From positions 1-64,000 of the forward strand of contig CAMWLJ010000002.1 of the NCBI GenBank assembly GCA_947175055.1: 64,000 bases of DNA, given 5' to 3'. How positions within the stretch are numbered: the stretch's first letter is position 1; every line of letters starts with the position of its first letter. The position numbers and the translations under genes were made by a program. The notes under the pieces were generated by a model, which had not been told where the DNA came from, did not search any database, and worked only from the letters and a program-made list of their open reading frames with translations. Positions 17,526 through 26,471 of this stretch are shown here, in pieces. Origin of the DNA: an uncultured Lachnospiraceae bacterium. Its GTDB lineage: Bacteria; Bacillota; Clostridia; Lachnospirales; Lachnospiraceae.

Positions 17526-17553
17526 ACTATCATTTCTTAACTTTTTTCGTCAA
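17526..17553 (-). promoter_or_regulatory. Promoter of the LplB-YtcP-binding protein operon
   Basis: On the minus strand, TTGACG (17553-17548) and GATAGT (17531-17526) are separated by 16 bases. The weak -10 would suit activation by the divergent AraC protein. The 17408-17801 gap also holds a possible plus-strand -10 (TATAAT, 17558-17563), the palindrome AGATAA-T-TTATCT at 17691-17703, and otherwise AT-rich regulatory-looking sequence. Confidence 0.45.
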
Positions 17554-17690
17554 CTTGTATAATTTGTGTCATTCCCTGCATCGCCCGTTCCTGTGACCTG
17601 AAAATTCCGTAAATACGCTTTTTCCGCGTTTTTTCCACTTAATGTCACCTGTCATTTATGATAAGAATGGTCAAAAAATGCATATAAAAA

Positions 17691-17703
17691 AGATAATTTA
17701 TCT
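17691..17703. promoter_or_regulatory. Palindrome in the AraC/transporter intergenic region
   Basis: AGATAA-T-TTATCT is a perfect 13-bp palindrome about 100 bases upstream of the AraC start codon. It is a possible regulator binding site; no known operator family is recognised. Confidence 0.25.
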
Positions 17704-17801
17704 ATAGTGCACTTCCTTTTTTACCGTATAAAATGAAATGGGCAAAATGACCGTAAGATAAAAATGCCCGGATCAGGAGACTAAGAGACAGGGGAGCAGT
17801 C

Positions 17802-18860
17802 ATGAACAAAGCGCAAGTTTACGATTATCTTTATACGGAATCCAAGAAGGAAAAAACCATGAATTCCCGTCTGCGCAATTTTACCCCCCCCCACTCAGAT
17901 TTTGGCGATTTCTTTACGTTGTTGTCCAAAATGCCGGTGGACTATGATTCTCATAATATTCCACTGGTCACCTGGAACCATATCCTGAATGTCATCTACG
18001 ATGTCTATGACATCCCTACCGATGTGGAGCGTACCGTAGTTCTATTCAAGCCTTCCGACATGGAGATTCCGGAACACACCCACACTTATTTCGAGATCAT
18101 CTATGTACTGTCCGGCAGCAGCGTCCATGTGATCAACCAGACCGTCCAGACCTTCACCGCCGGAGATTTCTGCATTCTCCCGCCCGCAGCAAGGCACGCC
18201 CAGAGCGCCGGTACGGAATGCAACACCATCAAGATCTTGGTCCGCCTGTCCGCCTTCACGGAAATCTGCGCAGGGCTCCTCAAAGGACAGGATATGCTCA
18301 GCCGTTTCCTGCTGGGCAGTATCTATAACGAGAACAGCGAACAGTATCTGCTCTTCCGCACGGGGGATAATGCGGAAGTTCGTGAACACATCCTCGATAT
18401 GTTTGGTGAAATGCTCGCCCCGGACAACTATACGGATCGTATTCTGACCGGAATGCTGATGGTCCTGCTGCTGCGCCTTTCCAAACACTGGCCGGCGGCG
18501 ACCCAGATCGTTCCACTGGGCAACAGCGATCATGAGATTCTCTTATATGTACAGGAAAACTATTCCACCATCACTCTGGAGAAGCTGGCCGCTCATCTGC
18601 ACTATACCGTTCCCTACTGCTCCCGGTATATCAAGAAACTCTTCGGCTGCACCTTTTCCCAGCTGTTAAAGCAGACCCGTTTCCAGAAAGCCGACCTGCT
18701 CCTAAAGAACTCAACGCTGACAGTCAATCAGATCAGTAAGATGATAGGATACGAAAACCCGGAGAACTTCATGCGCGCCTTCAAGAAAAGGCACAAGATG
18801 ACCCCTTCCCAGTACAGGAATCTGTACGCGAACGACAAGGAAGATACTCCTCTCCCATAG
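17802..18860 (+). CDS. AraC family regulator with cupin domain, divergent from the importer
   Basis: A 352-residue regulator. The cupin domain spans about 85-180 (HTHTYFEIIYVLSGSSVHVI, near 97). The AraC DNA-binding domain spans about 245-345 with two helix-turn-helix motifs and the end motif NFMRAFKKRHKMTPSQYR. Divergent placement from the LplB operon makes it the likely activator of that importer. ATG 17802 has AGGGGAG six bases upstream. A second ATG at 17860 also has AAGGA at good spacing and could give a product 19 residues shorter. A run of nine C (17884-17892) lies early in the frame. It converges on the permuted GH3 gene across a shared terminator. Confidence 0.9.
   Translation: MNKAQVYDYLYTESKKEKTMNSRLRNFTPPHSDFGDFFTLLSKMPVDYDSHNIPLVTWNHILNVIYDVYDIPTDVERTVVLFKPSDMEIPEHTHTYFEIIYVLSGSSVHVINQTVQTFTAGDFCILPPAARHAQSAGTECNTIKILVRLSAFTEICAGLLKGQDMLSRFLLGSIYNENSEQYLLFRTGDNAEVREHILDMFGEMLAPDNYTDRILTGMLMVLLLRLSKHWPAATQIVPLGNSDHEILLYVQENYSTITLEKLAAHLHYTVPYCSRYIKKLFGCTFSQLLKQTRFQKADLLLKNSTLTVNQISKMIGYENPENFMRAFKKRHKMTPSQYRNLYANDKEDTPLP
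17884..17892 (+). repeat. Homopolymeric C9 tract inside the AraC gene
   Basis: Nine C residues encode Thr-Pro-Pro-His at about residues 28-31 of the AraC protein, before the sensor domain. A change of one base would truncate the protein. Such tracts can slip and act as phase switches, but they are also prone to sequencing error. Confidence 0.6.
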
Positions 18861-18867
18861 AAAAAGA

Positions 18868-18912
18868 CAAAAAAACAACTGCCACGGTACTGTCTGTAGC
18901 AGTTGTTTTTTG
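18868..18912. terminator. Bidirectional intrinsic terminator
   Basis: The stem ACAACTGC/GCAGTTGT is flanked by an A run on the left and a T run on the right, so each strand reads stem plus U tract. The loop is 16 nt. It lies between the convergent AraC gene and permuted GH3 gene and serves both. Confidence 0.9.
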
Positions 18913-18939
18913 TATATTATAAACAGAAATCTCTATGCC

Positions 18940-21774
18940 CTATTCGCCGGTCTCTTCTTCATGCACTTTCTTCATAGCCTGAAACTTCTCTTCCCAGGAT
19001 TCCTCCAGCATAAGCCGCGCCTCCTTGATCTCCATGCCGCCCTGGCCGAAGAAGAATTTCAGGAAGGTCGTATTGTGGAAGGAAGGATGCAGCGTGACAG
19101 TCTCGGTCCGCCACTTGGTGTCCTCACCGGTCAGGGAGATGGTCTTCACGATCTGCTTATCCTGTGATACCGTAAGCGGCACCTGTGCCAGACTGCTCTG
19201 GCCGACGATCCGGCACACCAGCTCCAGTCTGTAAACGCCCCTCTCACTGAGGTTCAGTTCAAAGTTGATGGTGCTTCCCTTGGCAGTCGGAATCTGCTCT
19301 ACGGGCAGCGCCGTCTCTTTCTCTGAAATCGCAAGCCGCACCAGTTCGCCGAAAGATTCCGTCTCCTGTGCCGCAACAGCCGCCAACTGTCTGTCCAGTT
19401 CGCTCTCTCTGCCCATCATGCGCGCATAGGCGGGCGTCCGCAGCAGATAGCGGCAGATGTTCGCAGCAGTGCGCAGGTATTCGCCTCTCGTAACAGTGCC
19501 TTTCTCCAGGCTTTCCGCGGAATTGTCGTTCTGCGTGTTCTTTGCGGAATCTGCCGTCACCATGAACAGATCGTTCTGAGCACGCACCATAGCCGCCACA
19601 TTCTCTACCTTTCCGGTCTCATTCTCGTCATTGCCCTTCCCCCACCAGTCCGTCATCACGATACCGTCATACTTCCACTCGCCACGCAGGATCGTGGTCA
19701 GCATATCGTAATTGCTGGCAGACCAGAAACCGTTGATGGGATTGTAAGATGTCATGATAGAATAGGCGCCGCCATCCGTCACCGCGATCTCGAAACACTT
19801 CAGGTACAGCTCCCTGAGCGCACGCTCAGATACCACTGCTTCCACCATATTACGCTTATATTCCTGGCTGTTGCAGGCAAAATGCTTGACAGTGCCGGTC
19901 ACATCGTATCGTCCCATGGCCCGCAGCTGCGCCGCCGCCATCCGTCCCGTTACAAACGGATCCTCACTGAAATACTCGAAGTTTCTTCCGTTCAAAGGAT
20001 TCCTGTGCAGGTTGATACCCGGCCCCAGCAGGGTGTCCACTTTATTCTTACGCAGCTCCAAGGCTTCCCATTCAAACAGTTCCTCCGACAATGCCTCATT
20101 GAAAGTACTGCCCAGACACGCGCCGTTAGGCATGGCAAAAGCGATGCTGCCGCAGTCCATACGGATACCGCTGGGACCGTCCGCGCAGCAGGCCACCGGA
20201 ATACCGAAGCTCTGCAGTCCCTCTGTAACACCCCCGAAAGCGCCTGCCGTCCCCGGCGTCACCTTCGGAGAACACATACCCTCTCCTCTTACCATACAGC
20301 ACAGATCTTCATCTGACAGCTGTGCCAGGAAAGTTTCCATTGACACGGTGCCCTTCTCCACATCGGAAAGTTTATAGCCCTGGTCTCCCGTGCAGGTAGT
20401 ATTCTCCGGTAGTCTTTCTGCCCGGCGTTCTCCCGGATTCACTGTGCGCAGAGGCGCTGCCTCATACCCTGTCTTAAAGCCGCCCTGACCGTCCGCCTCG
20501 GGCTTCATACGCTCAAAAGCGGTCACCGGAGCGCAGGCTTCCTCCGCTTCTCTCACCACTCTGGTCTCCTGCAATGTTATTGTACCCGCAGGGGAAGCGC
20601 TCCGCACATCCGTTCCCACATGGAATATGTACTCTCCTTCTTCTAGGATCCAGCAGGATTTATGGCCCGTAGCGCCGCCGTCATCATAAGAAGACACCGT
20701 GTACCAGGAAACCGGGATCTGAAGTGTCTGTGTCTCACCCGGTGCAAGCTCTTTCGTCTTGGCAAATCCGCAAAGCGCTCTGGCCGGCTTGCCAAGTGCT
20801 CCCTGAGGCGCCTCACAGTAAACCTGTACTACTTCTTTACCGACAACGGAACCTGTATTGGTCACCTGTGCACTGACCACAATGTCTGCATCCGCGCTGC
20901 CTCCTGCCACCTCATCAAGCTTTGCCTCCACCGCAAAGGTCGTATAGGAAAGTCCGAAACCGAAAGGATAAAGAACCTTGTCCTTGGCAAAGGTCTCAAA
21001 ATAACGATATCCTACATAGATATCTTCCTGGTAGATATTCCGCTTCTCATCCCCATAGTTGCCGGTAGACGGATAGTCTGTGATATCCTTGGCGATCGTG
21101 TCCGTCAGCTTACCGGAAGGTGTCACCCAGCCCGACAATACGTCCAGAACACCATTGCCGCCTTCCTGTCCGCCCTGCCATACATACAGGACTGCTGCCG
21201 GCTGATAGCGTTCTACCCATTTCATATCGATGATATTGCCCACATTCAAAAGCACCACCGTACGGTCAAAAGAACCGCATACCAGATCAAGCATCTCTTC
21301 CTCGGCTTCCGTCAACAGATAGCTTCCGGCTTCCGCCTTATTGTCCTGATCTTCTCCGGCAGTTCTGCCGATCACTACCACCGCCGTGTCAGATTCCTGT
21401 CTGGCCTTGTCCACCAATTCCTTCGTCAGCGGCATCTCCTTCTGGAACCATGGTTCTCCAGCCCAGCCCGCGCCCGCATCGTAAGGATTCTCCTTAAGCC
21501 ACTCTTCGTAAACCGTCTGCAGTTCCCCATTGAGCACGAACTCGCTCTCTGCCAACGCTTCCCGTATCCCTGTCACATAACTCGTATTGACCAGACCGCC
21601 GGAACCTGTGCCGCTCTTATAATAATTGAACTGTCCTCTTCCAAAAAGTGCGATCTTCTCACCTTTGCCGAGCGGCAGCACCTGCCCCTCATTGCGCAGC
21701 ATGACAATACCTTCCGCCGCCACGGCCCTGGCCGAAGCAGCATATAATTTCGTGTCAAAAATCTTGTTCTCCAT
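18940..21774 (-). CDS. Glycoside hydrolase family 3 enzyme with permuted domain order
   Basis: A 944-residue GH3 beta-glucosidase-type enzyme whose domains run in reverse of the usual order. The alpha/beta sandwich normally at the C-terminus comes first (about 10-275, GIVMLRNEGQVLPL). An FN3-like domain follows (about 285-360), and the catalytic TIM barrel comes last (about 475-760). It carries KHF (about 630-632), an RN/FEYFSEDP loop and the nucleophile D709 in TDWWG. A C-terminal beta-sandwich (about 820-935) resembles a carbohydrate-binding module. Reversed GH3 enzymes are known from rumen Clostridia such as Ruminococcus albus. I start at ATG 21774 (AAGGAG upstream); the 24 codons before it lack a site. 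No signal peptide is visible, so it is intracellular. Confidence 0.9.
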   Translation of the reverse strand: MENKIFDTKLYAASARAVAAEGIVMLRNEGQVLPLGKGEKIALFGRGQFNYYKSGTGSGGLVNTSYVTGIREALAESEFVLNGELQTVYEEWLKENPYDAGAGWAGEPWFQKEMPLTKELVDKARQESDTAVVVIGRTAGEDQDNKAEAGSYLLTEAEEEMLDLVCGSFDRTVVLLNVGNIIDMKWVERYQPAAVLYVWQGGQEGGNGVLDVLSGWVTPSGKLTDTIAKDITDYPSTGNYGDEKRNIYQEDIYVGYRYFETFAKDKVLYPFGFGLSYTTFAVEAKLDEVAGGSADADIVVSAQVTNTGSVVGKEVVQVYCEAPQGALGKPARALCGFAKTKELAPGETQTLQIPVSWYTVSSYDDGGATGHKSCWILEEGEYIFHVGTDVRSASPAGTITLQETRVVREAEEACAPVTAFERMKPEADGQGGFKTGYEAAPLRTVNPGERRAERLPENTTCTGDQGYKLSDVEKGTVSMETFLAQLSDEDLCCMVRGEGMCSPKVTPGTAGAFGGVTEGLQSFGIPVACCADGPSGIRMDCGSIAFAMPNGACLGSTFNEALSEELFEWEALELRKNKVDTLLGPGINLHRNPLNGRNFEYFSEDPFVTGRMAAAQLRAMGRYDVTGTVKHFACNSQEYKRNMVEAVVSERALRELYLKCFEIAVTDGGAYSIMTSYNPINGFWSASNYDMLTTILRGEWKYDGIVMTDWWGKGNDENETGKVENVAAMVRAQNDLFMVTADSAKNTQNDNSAESLEKGTVTRGEYLRTAANICRYLLRTPAYARMMGRESELDRQLAAVAAQETESFGELVRLAISEKETALPVEQIPTAKGSTINFELNLSERGVYRLELVCRIVGQSSLAQVPLTVSQDKQIVKTISLTGEDTKWRTETVTLHPSFHNTTFLKFFFGQGGMEIKEARLMLEESWEEKFQAMKKVHEEETGE

Positions 21775-21968
21775 CCCTTCTCCTTTCCTATACAGGATTT
21801 CCTGCGCAATCTTTGCCGCATTCAAAATACAGGATCTGCCTCGCAAAGATCATGCGCATCCCCCGATGGGTATAGTGTACGACAGCTCTATTTGTCGTTT
21901 ACTATAGTATATAACATTTAAAGGGGGTTCCACAACCACAGCGGGAAGAAATATTGGAATTCCGGCTA

Positions 21969-23420
21969 TCATTTTTTAGCCTTTTGGTTACCGGCAGGAG
22001 CAATGCGGATCCAGTCGATCGACAGCGGCTGCACCTGTTCGCCCCCGGCGTTTTCTGACTCTGTCCCCCCTGGTACTGCCTCGATGCGGAGCGTGTGCTT
22101 GCCCCCTTTAATATAGAAGACATAGGGTTCCCCCGCATCGTCGGCCAGCACATCCTCTTTCCAGCCCCATCCATAGTCGAACTCACAACGCTCCATTTCC
22201 CGAAAAGGCACGGCGCCGTCCAGCATGATCTTCCTGCACGCACCTTCCCGCGCATAATTCTGGCAAAAATGCAGGGAAATGTGATAATAACCGGCTTCTT
22301 CCACTTCAAATTCCCACTCGAACCATGATCCGGCTTTGTCCCAGGAACCGCCGCCGATCATACTGCGCTTTGCTTCTTTCGCATGTGCCAGAGTCCTCAG
22401 CGGCATTGCGGCCATCCCGGTCTCTTCCCGCTCAGGGTATTCCGTCCGTACGGAAGCCCTGTCCACCTGTTTTGCCTCGAGCACGACCGGTTTCCCCTGG
22501 ATCTCCCGAATGCCCACCGCATCCCAGAATCCCTTGACACACCTGTACTCCTGAACCTGCTTTTTCTGACTTAATATGATCTGATGCAGCAGCAACGGTT
22601 CTTTTAAGGAAAGAATAGACACCTTGTGTTCGCCCTTCGTCAGATACACCGACAACGGTTCTACAATGCGCCGTTCCCTGTCATACGTAACACCCATGAT
22701 CCATGCAGACTGTTCCGTAAGGCCGCATCCGGCTTCCGAAAGCTGCGTGTCCCTTGTCCATACACGATCATAGCAGACTCGCGCCAACTCTCTATAAGGC
22801 ACTTCTTTGTCGATCAGAATGCTGCATTCCACAGTGGAGTCACTTCCCGTAACCGGGATATATTCCAGCAAAAGCTCATAAAACCCTTCTTCTTCTACAT
22901 CCACACAAAATTCTGCTCCGGAATTTTCTTCTATATAGATACTATCATCGGATGTCCCCTGATGATCTGTATAGATCACGGATTTCGCAGTCTGACCCGG
23001 TTTCTCATACCCGGTGCAATCCTCCACACCGACTCTGATCTCCTGCTTCGGGTAGACCGCTGCAAAAGCCGCCTCGTACTCCCGATACCCCGGAACATAA
23101 TTCTCCGCACCAAGTTCCTGTGCAAACTCATTATGGGTCTCCACCCCGGAATCAATCCGTGCAAAAGACGGGATTTCCATCGAGTAGAATGACTTCACAG
23201 CCAGCCCAGCCAACAACACCAGTGTCAGCAGGCTTTTACCCTTACCCATATCCCCGGCAAAGCCACTCCTCAATAAGCTGGACTTCTTCGCCGCAACTGA
23301 TACCGCCCCATCCAATGTAACTTCACATCCGTTCACACTACATTCCGCAGCCAAAGCCATTTCATAACCGGTCGTCACTTTCAACTCTTTCATCCGCCCA
23401 TCCCCTATTGCATCCGCCAT
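21969..23420 (-). CDS. Orphan protein with two carbohydrate-binding-like beta-sandwich modules
   Basis: A 483-residue protein that I do not recognise as a named family. Residues about 63-80 (SLLTLVLLAGLAVKSFY) could be a membrane anchor. Two beta-rich segments, about 130-290 and 340-475, resemble CBM6/CBM35-like sandwiches. The first (EEGFYELLLEYIPV, ILIDKEVPYRELARVCYDR) recalls the N-terminal half of very large solute-binding proteins in Lachnospiraceae, from memory of the family and not from a search. The second closes with GGKHTLRIEAV and SIDWIRIAP, typical of carbohydrate-binding modules. No catalytic or binding-protein domain follows, so it may be a truncated relic or a surface sugar-binding protein. 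The start is uncertain: ATG 23420 has a weak site and ATG 23393 is an alternative. Confidence 0.6.
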   Translation of the reverse strand: MADAIGDGRMKELKVTTGYEMALAAECSVNGCEVTLDGAVSVAAKKSSLLRSGFAGDMGKGKSLLTLVLLAGLAVKSFYSMEIPSFARIDSGVETHNEFAQELGAENYVPGYREYEAAFAAVYPKQEIRVGVEDCTGYEKPGQTAKSVIYTDHQGTSDDSIYIEENSGAEFCVDVEEEGFYELLLEYIPVTGSDSTVECSILIDKEVPYRELARVCYDRVWTRDTQLSEAGCGLTEQSAWIMGVTYDRERRIVEPLSVYLTKGEHKVSILSLKEPLLLHQIILSQKKQVQEYRCVKGFWDAVGIREIQGKPVVLEAKQVDRASVRTEYPEREETGMAAMPLRTLAHAKEAKRSMIGGGSWDKAGSWFEWEFEVEEAGYYHISLHFCQNYAREGACRKIMLDGAVPFREMERCEFDYGWGWKEDVLADDAGEPYVFYIKGGKHTLRIEAVPGGTESENAGGEQVQPLSIDWIRIAPAGNQKAKK

Positions 23421-23825
23421 GTGCTCTGCAAGAAGCCATGTTTACAAATACCTTATTACAAGTTAATCTCAATTTTATATAAGCTAAATTAATCACAACT
23501 ATCTGGTTAAAATTATATTACTTTTAGCCTATATTTTCAATATTTTAACTTAAATAAATGTATTTTTGGTATTTATGCATGATTTTATGAGTTGATTTTT
23601 GTCTATTTTATTCCCGCGAGCAACGAGACAAGTGGTTGCTTGCAGCGTGGTCTTTAATTTATCATACAAATTTATGCTAAACTAATTTTACTTAAAAAGA
23701 ATTAAAGCAAGATATACTTCTCACAGACACAAAAAGACCCGGCATTGCCCCGAAAAAGACTTAAGCAGACATCCGGTAGACTCAAGAATCTGTCCACCAA
23801 ACGCCTGCTCCTAACAAACTACAGA
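23421..23825. other. AT-rich intergenic region with one repeat hairpin
   Basis: This 405-bp gap separates the LacI gene from the orphan CBM-like gene, both on the minus strand. It is strongly AT-rich, with tracts such as TTTTATATAAGC, and has no credible reading frame. The one clear structure is the stem-loop repeat at 23610-23655. I could not identify a good sigma-A promoter for the downstream gene. Confidence 0.6.
23610..23655. repeat. Stem-loop repeat, CCCGCGAGCAA family (copy D)
   Basis: A 46-bp element: CCCGC-GA-GCAA pairs with TTGC-A-GCGGG-like sequence across a loop containing AAGTGG. It differs at about five positions from the copy at 50433-50478, and four of the five are transitions or lie in the loop. 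Here it is purely intergenic; the other copy overlaps a coding sequence. Confidence 0.65.
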
Positions 23826-24848
23826 TCACCGCGCGCATACACTGTCTTTTATCACCATATGCCCCTCAACGGTATGGATACTCGGTACATGCCCTTCACC
23901 CGTCTGCAGCTTCTCCAGCATCACATCTACCGCACACTGGGCCATCCGGCCCAGATCCACCTCATAAGTCGTGATCTCCACATCACAGATACCGGGATAG
24001 ATAAAGTTGTCATACCCCACCACCGAGACGTCCTCCGGCACGCGATATCCGTGCTCTTTCAACTTGTTGACCATCCGCCCCGCAGTCAAGTCGCAGTTGC
24101 ACACAAAGGCGGTGGGCATATCCTCCGGCAATTTTAGAAGATTCACTTCATCAATATAGCCGCTCGCCGTGTCCCGGTCTTCGATCACCCAGTCTTCCCT
24201 GATCTTCTTCCCATGTTCCAACATGGATTTGACATACCCAAGATACCGATCCGTTATGGAACTGGTAGCCAGCAGCGTACCCACATACGCAATCCGCTCA
24301 TGCCCCATCTGAAACAGATAGTTGGTCAGCTGATACGCCCCGTAGAAGCTGTCCGAGACGACCGCATCCACATCCTGGCCCTCGTCTGTAAAATCCATAT
24401 ACACGGCAGGCAGCGGAGACTGCTGCTTCAAAAATGCCAGAAAAGACTCCGGCATCTTGCCCAAAATGACAATCCCGTCCACTTTCTGCTCCCGCAAAAG
24501 TCTGGGCAGCGCATATCCCCCCTCTTTCTGCCTGTCGATCACCTCCATCAGCGTAAAGCACCCGGCATCCATCGCTTTCGTGGCGACCTTCTGGTACATC
24601 TGCAGATAAAAGGAATCATATTTATCAATATAGCTTTCCTCCACCAGCAAACCGATATTGTAACTTCTCTCCGGTCCGGTCCTTCTCTCCTTGGACGGCT
24701 GCACATATCCCATCTCATCCGCCAGCCTCCTGATCCGTCCCCTCATTTCCTCGCTGACGCCTTTCTGTCCCGTCAATGCCTTGGACACCGTTACGGTGCT
24801 GACACCTGTCCGCTGCGCAATATCCGCCAGCTTCACTTTCTTAGCCAT
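23826..24848 (-). CDS. LacI family transcriptional regulator downstream of the liv genes
   Basis: A 340-residue regulator. Residues 1-55 hold the LacI helix-turn-helix (KLADIAQRTGVSTVTVSKAL) and hinge; the rest is a ribose-binding-protein-like effector domain. I start at ATG 24848, which has GGAGGAAG upstream and starts at the helix-turn-helix; 19 extra in-frame codons lie upstream. It follows livF by 81 bases on the same strand without a visible terminator, so it may be cotranscribed with the importer. A LacI-type regulator is unusual beside an amino-acid importer, so it may instead control the downstream GH3 region. Confidence 0.88.
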   Translation of the reverse strand: MAKKVKLADIAQRTGVSTVTVSKALTGQKGVSEEMRGRIRRLADEMGYVQPSKERRTGPERSYNIGLLVEESYIDKYDSFYLQMYQKVATKAMDAGCFTLMEVIDRQKEGGYALPRLLREQKVDGIVILGKMPESFLAFLKQQSPLPAVYMDFTDEGQDVDAVVSDSFYGAYQLTNYLFQMGHERIAYVGTLLATSSITDRYLGYVKSMLEHGKKIREDWVIEDRDTASGYIDEVNLLKLPEDMPTAFVCNCDLTAGRMVNKLKEHGYRVPEDVSVVGYDNFIYPGICDVEITTYEVDLGRMAQCAVDVMLEKLQTGEGHVPSIHTVEGHMVIKDSVCAR

Positions 24849-24929
24849 TGTATCTTCCTCCAGAACCCAATCTTCTTCGGCAAAGAGCTGGATGCATGAA
24901 ACCATAAATAGTAACGGTCAATATTTTAC

Positions 24930-25640
24930 TTACTCGCCCAAATACGCTTTCTTCACGGCATCATTATGCATCAATTCACCGGCATCTCCCTCCAAGGAGA
25001 TCGTACCGGTCTCCAATACATAAGCCCGATCCGCGATCGCCAGCGCTTTCTTGGCATTCTGCTCCACCAGGAGTACCGTAGTGCCTGACTGGCTGACCCG
25101 CTTAATGATATCGAAGATCTCATTGACAAAGATCGGCGACAATCCCATGGACGGCTCATCCATCAGTATGATGCTTGGCTGACTCATCAGCGCACGCCCC
25201 ATGGCCAGCATCTGCTGTTCACCGCCGCTCAATGTCCCTGCCATCTGCGTTTTGCGCTCCTCGAGACGGGGAAAACGCTCATACACCATATGCAGATTCT
25301 CTTTGATCTCACTCTTGTCCTTCCGCGTGTATGCACCCATCATCAGATTGTCATACACCGATAACTGTGCGAACACACGACGCCCCTCCGGCACATGCGC
25401 CATTCCCATGGGCACGATCTTATAGCCCGGTGTCTTCGTGATATCTTTGCCCTCAAATATGATACTGCCGCTGGTAGGCTTGATCAGCCCCGTGACCGTG
25501 TGCAGAGTCGTTGTCTTCCCCGCGCCGTTCGCACCGATCAGGGCAATGACCTCTCCCTGTTCCACTTCAAAACTGATTCCCTTGATCGCCTCTATCACAC
25601 CATAATGCACATGGAGATCTTTTACTTCCAACATCGCCAT
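24930..25640 (-). CDS. livF: Branched-chain amino-acid type ABC transporter ATPase LivF
   Basis: A 236-residue ATPase of the HAAT importer family. Walker A GANGAGKT is at 36-43, the signature LSGGEQQ at 137-143, and Walker B IILMDEP with catalytic E162. The C-terminal part lacks the extra segment seen in LivG. It is the last transporter gene of the cluster, 45 bases after livG. With LivG it forms the ATPase pair that drives uptake of branched-chain amino acids or related ligands. Confidence 0.93.
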   Translation of the reverse strand: MAMLEVKDLHVHYGVIEAIKGISFEVEQGEVIALIGANGAGKTTTLHTVTGLIKPTSGSIIFEGKDITKTPGYKIVPMGMAHVPEGRRVFAQLSVYDNLMMGAYTRKDKSEIKENLHMVYERFPRLEERKTQMAGTLSGGEQQMLAMGRALMSQPSIILMDEPSMGLSPIFVNEIFDIIKRVSQSGTTVLLVEQNAKKALAIADRAYVLETGTISLEGDAGELMHNDAVKKAYLGE

Positions 25641-25685
25641 ACTAACTTCCTCCTACTATGTGCCGTTCTCTCTTATTTTCTGCAA

Positions 25686-26468
25686 TCATTCCCCTAAATA
25701 GGCCGTAATGACATCCGGATCGTTAAGCACTTCCTGCGTCTCTCCCTGTGCCAGCACTTCCCCGAAATTTAACACCGTCAGCTTCTCACAGATGCCGGCC
25801 ACCAGCTTCATGTCATGCTCGATCAGCAATACCGTCATCTCAAAGCGGTCTCTCACGAAGCGGATCGTCTCCATCAGTTCCTTCGTCTCATTGGGATTCA
25901 TGCCTGCTGCCGGCTCGTCCAGCAGCAGAAGTTTGGGATTCGTCGCCATGGCCCTGGCTATCTCCAGCTTTCTCTGCTGTCCATAAGGCAGGTTCTCCGC
26001 CTTATAGTCCGCATAGCCTTCTAACCCGAACACTTCCAGCAGTTCCATCGCCCTGGCATTCATTTCCTGTTCCACCTTATGGTAACGGGGCAGGCGCAAG
26101 ATTCCCTCTAAAGTAGAATACGGATAGTGGTTGTGCAGACCCACTTTCACATTGTCAAGCACCGGCATATCGCTGAACAGACGTATATTCTGAAATGTTC
26201 TCGCGATACCTGCCTTACAGATATCAATCGTCTTTTTGCCCGTCAAGTTCACGCCGTCTAACAAGATCGCACCCTCATCCGGCGTATACACGCCCGTCAG
26301 CAAGTTAAAGATCGTCGTCTTACCGGCGCCGTTTGGCCCGATCAGCCCGTATAGCTGCCCCTTTTCCACCGAAATATCAAATGCATTCACCGCCCGCAGG
26401 CCGCCAAAGGAGATTCCCAGGTTCTTTGTCTCTAACAGTACCGTCTTTTCCTCAGAGAATTTATTCAT
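25686..26468 (-). CDS. livG: Branched-chain amino-acid type ABC transporter ATPase LivG
   Basis: A 260-residue ATPase. Walker A GPNGAGKT is at 44-51. The signature is the LivG-type LPYGQQRKLEIARA, and Walker B is LLLLDEP followed by the family-typical AAGMNPNE. It starts three bases after the livM stop codon, so translation is probably coupled. Confidence 0.93.
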   Translation of the reverse strand: MNKFSEEKTVLLETKNLGISFGGLRAVNAFDISVEKGQLYGLIGPNGAGKTTIFNLLTGVYTPDEGAILLDGVNLTGKKTIDICKAGIARTFQNIRLFSDMPVLDNVKVGLHNHYPYSTLEGILRLPRYHKVEQEMNARAMELLEVFGLEGYADYKAENLPYGQQRKLEIARAMATNPKLLLLDEPAAGMNPNETKELMETIRFVRDRFEMTVLLIEHDMKLVAGICEKLTVLNFGEVLAQGETQEVLNDPDVITAYLGE

Positions 26469-26471
26469 CCT

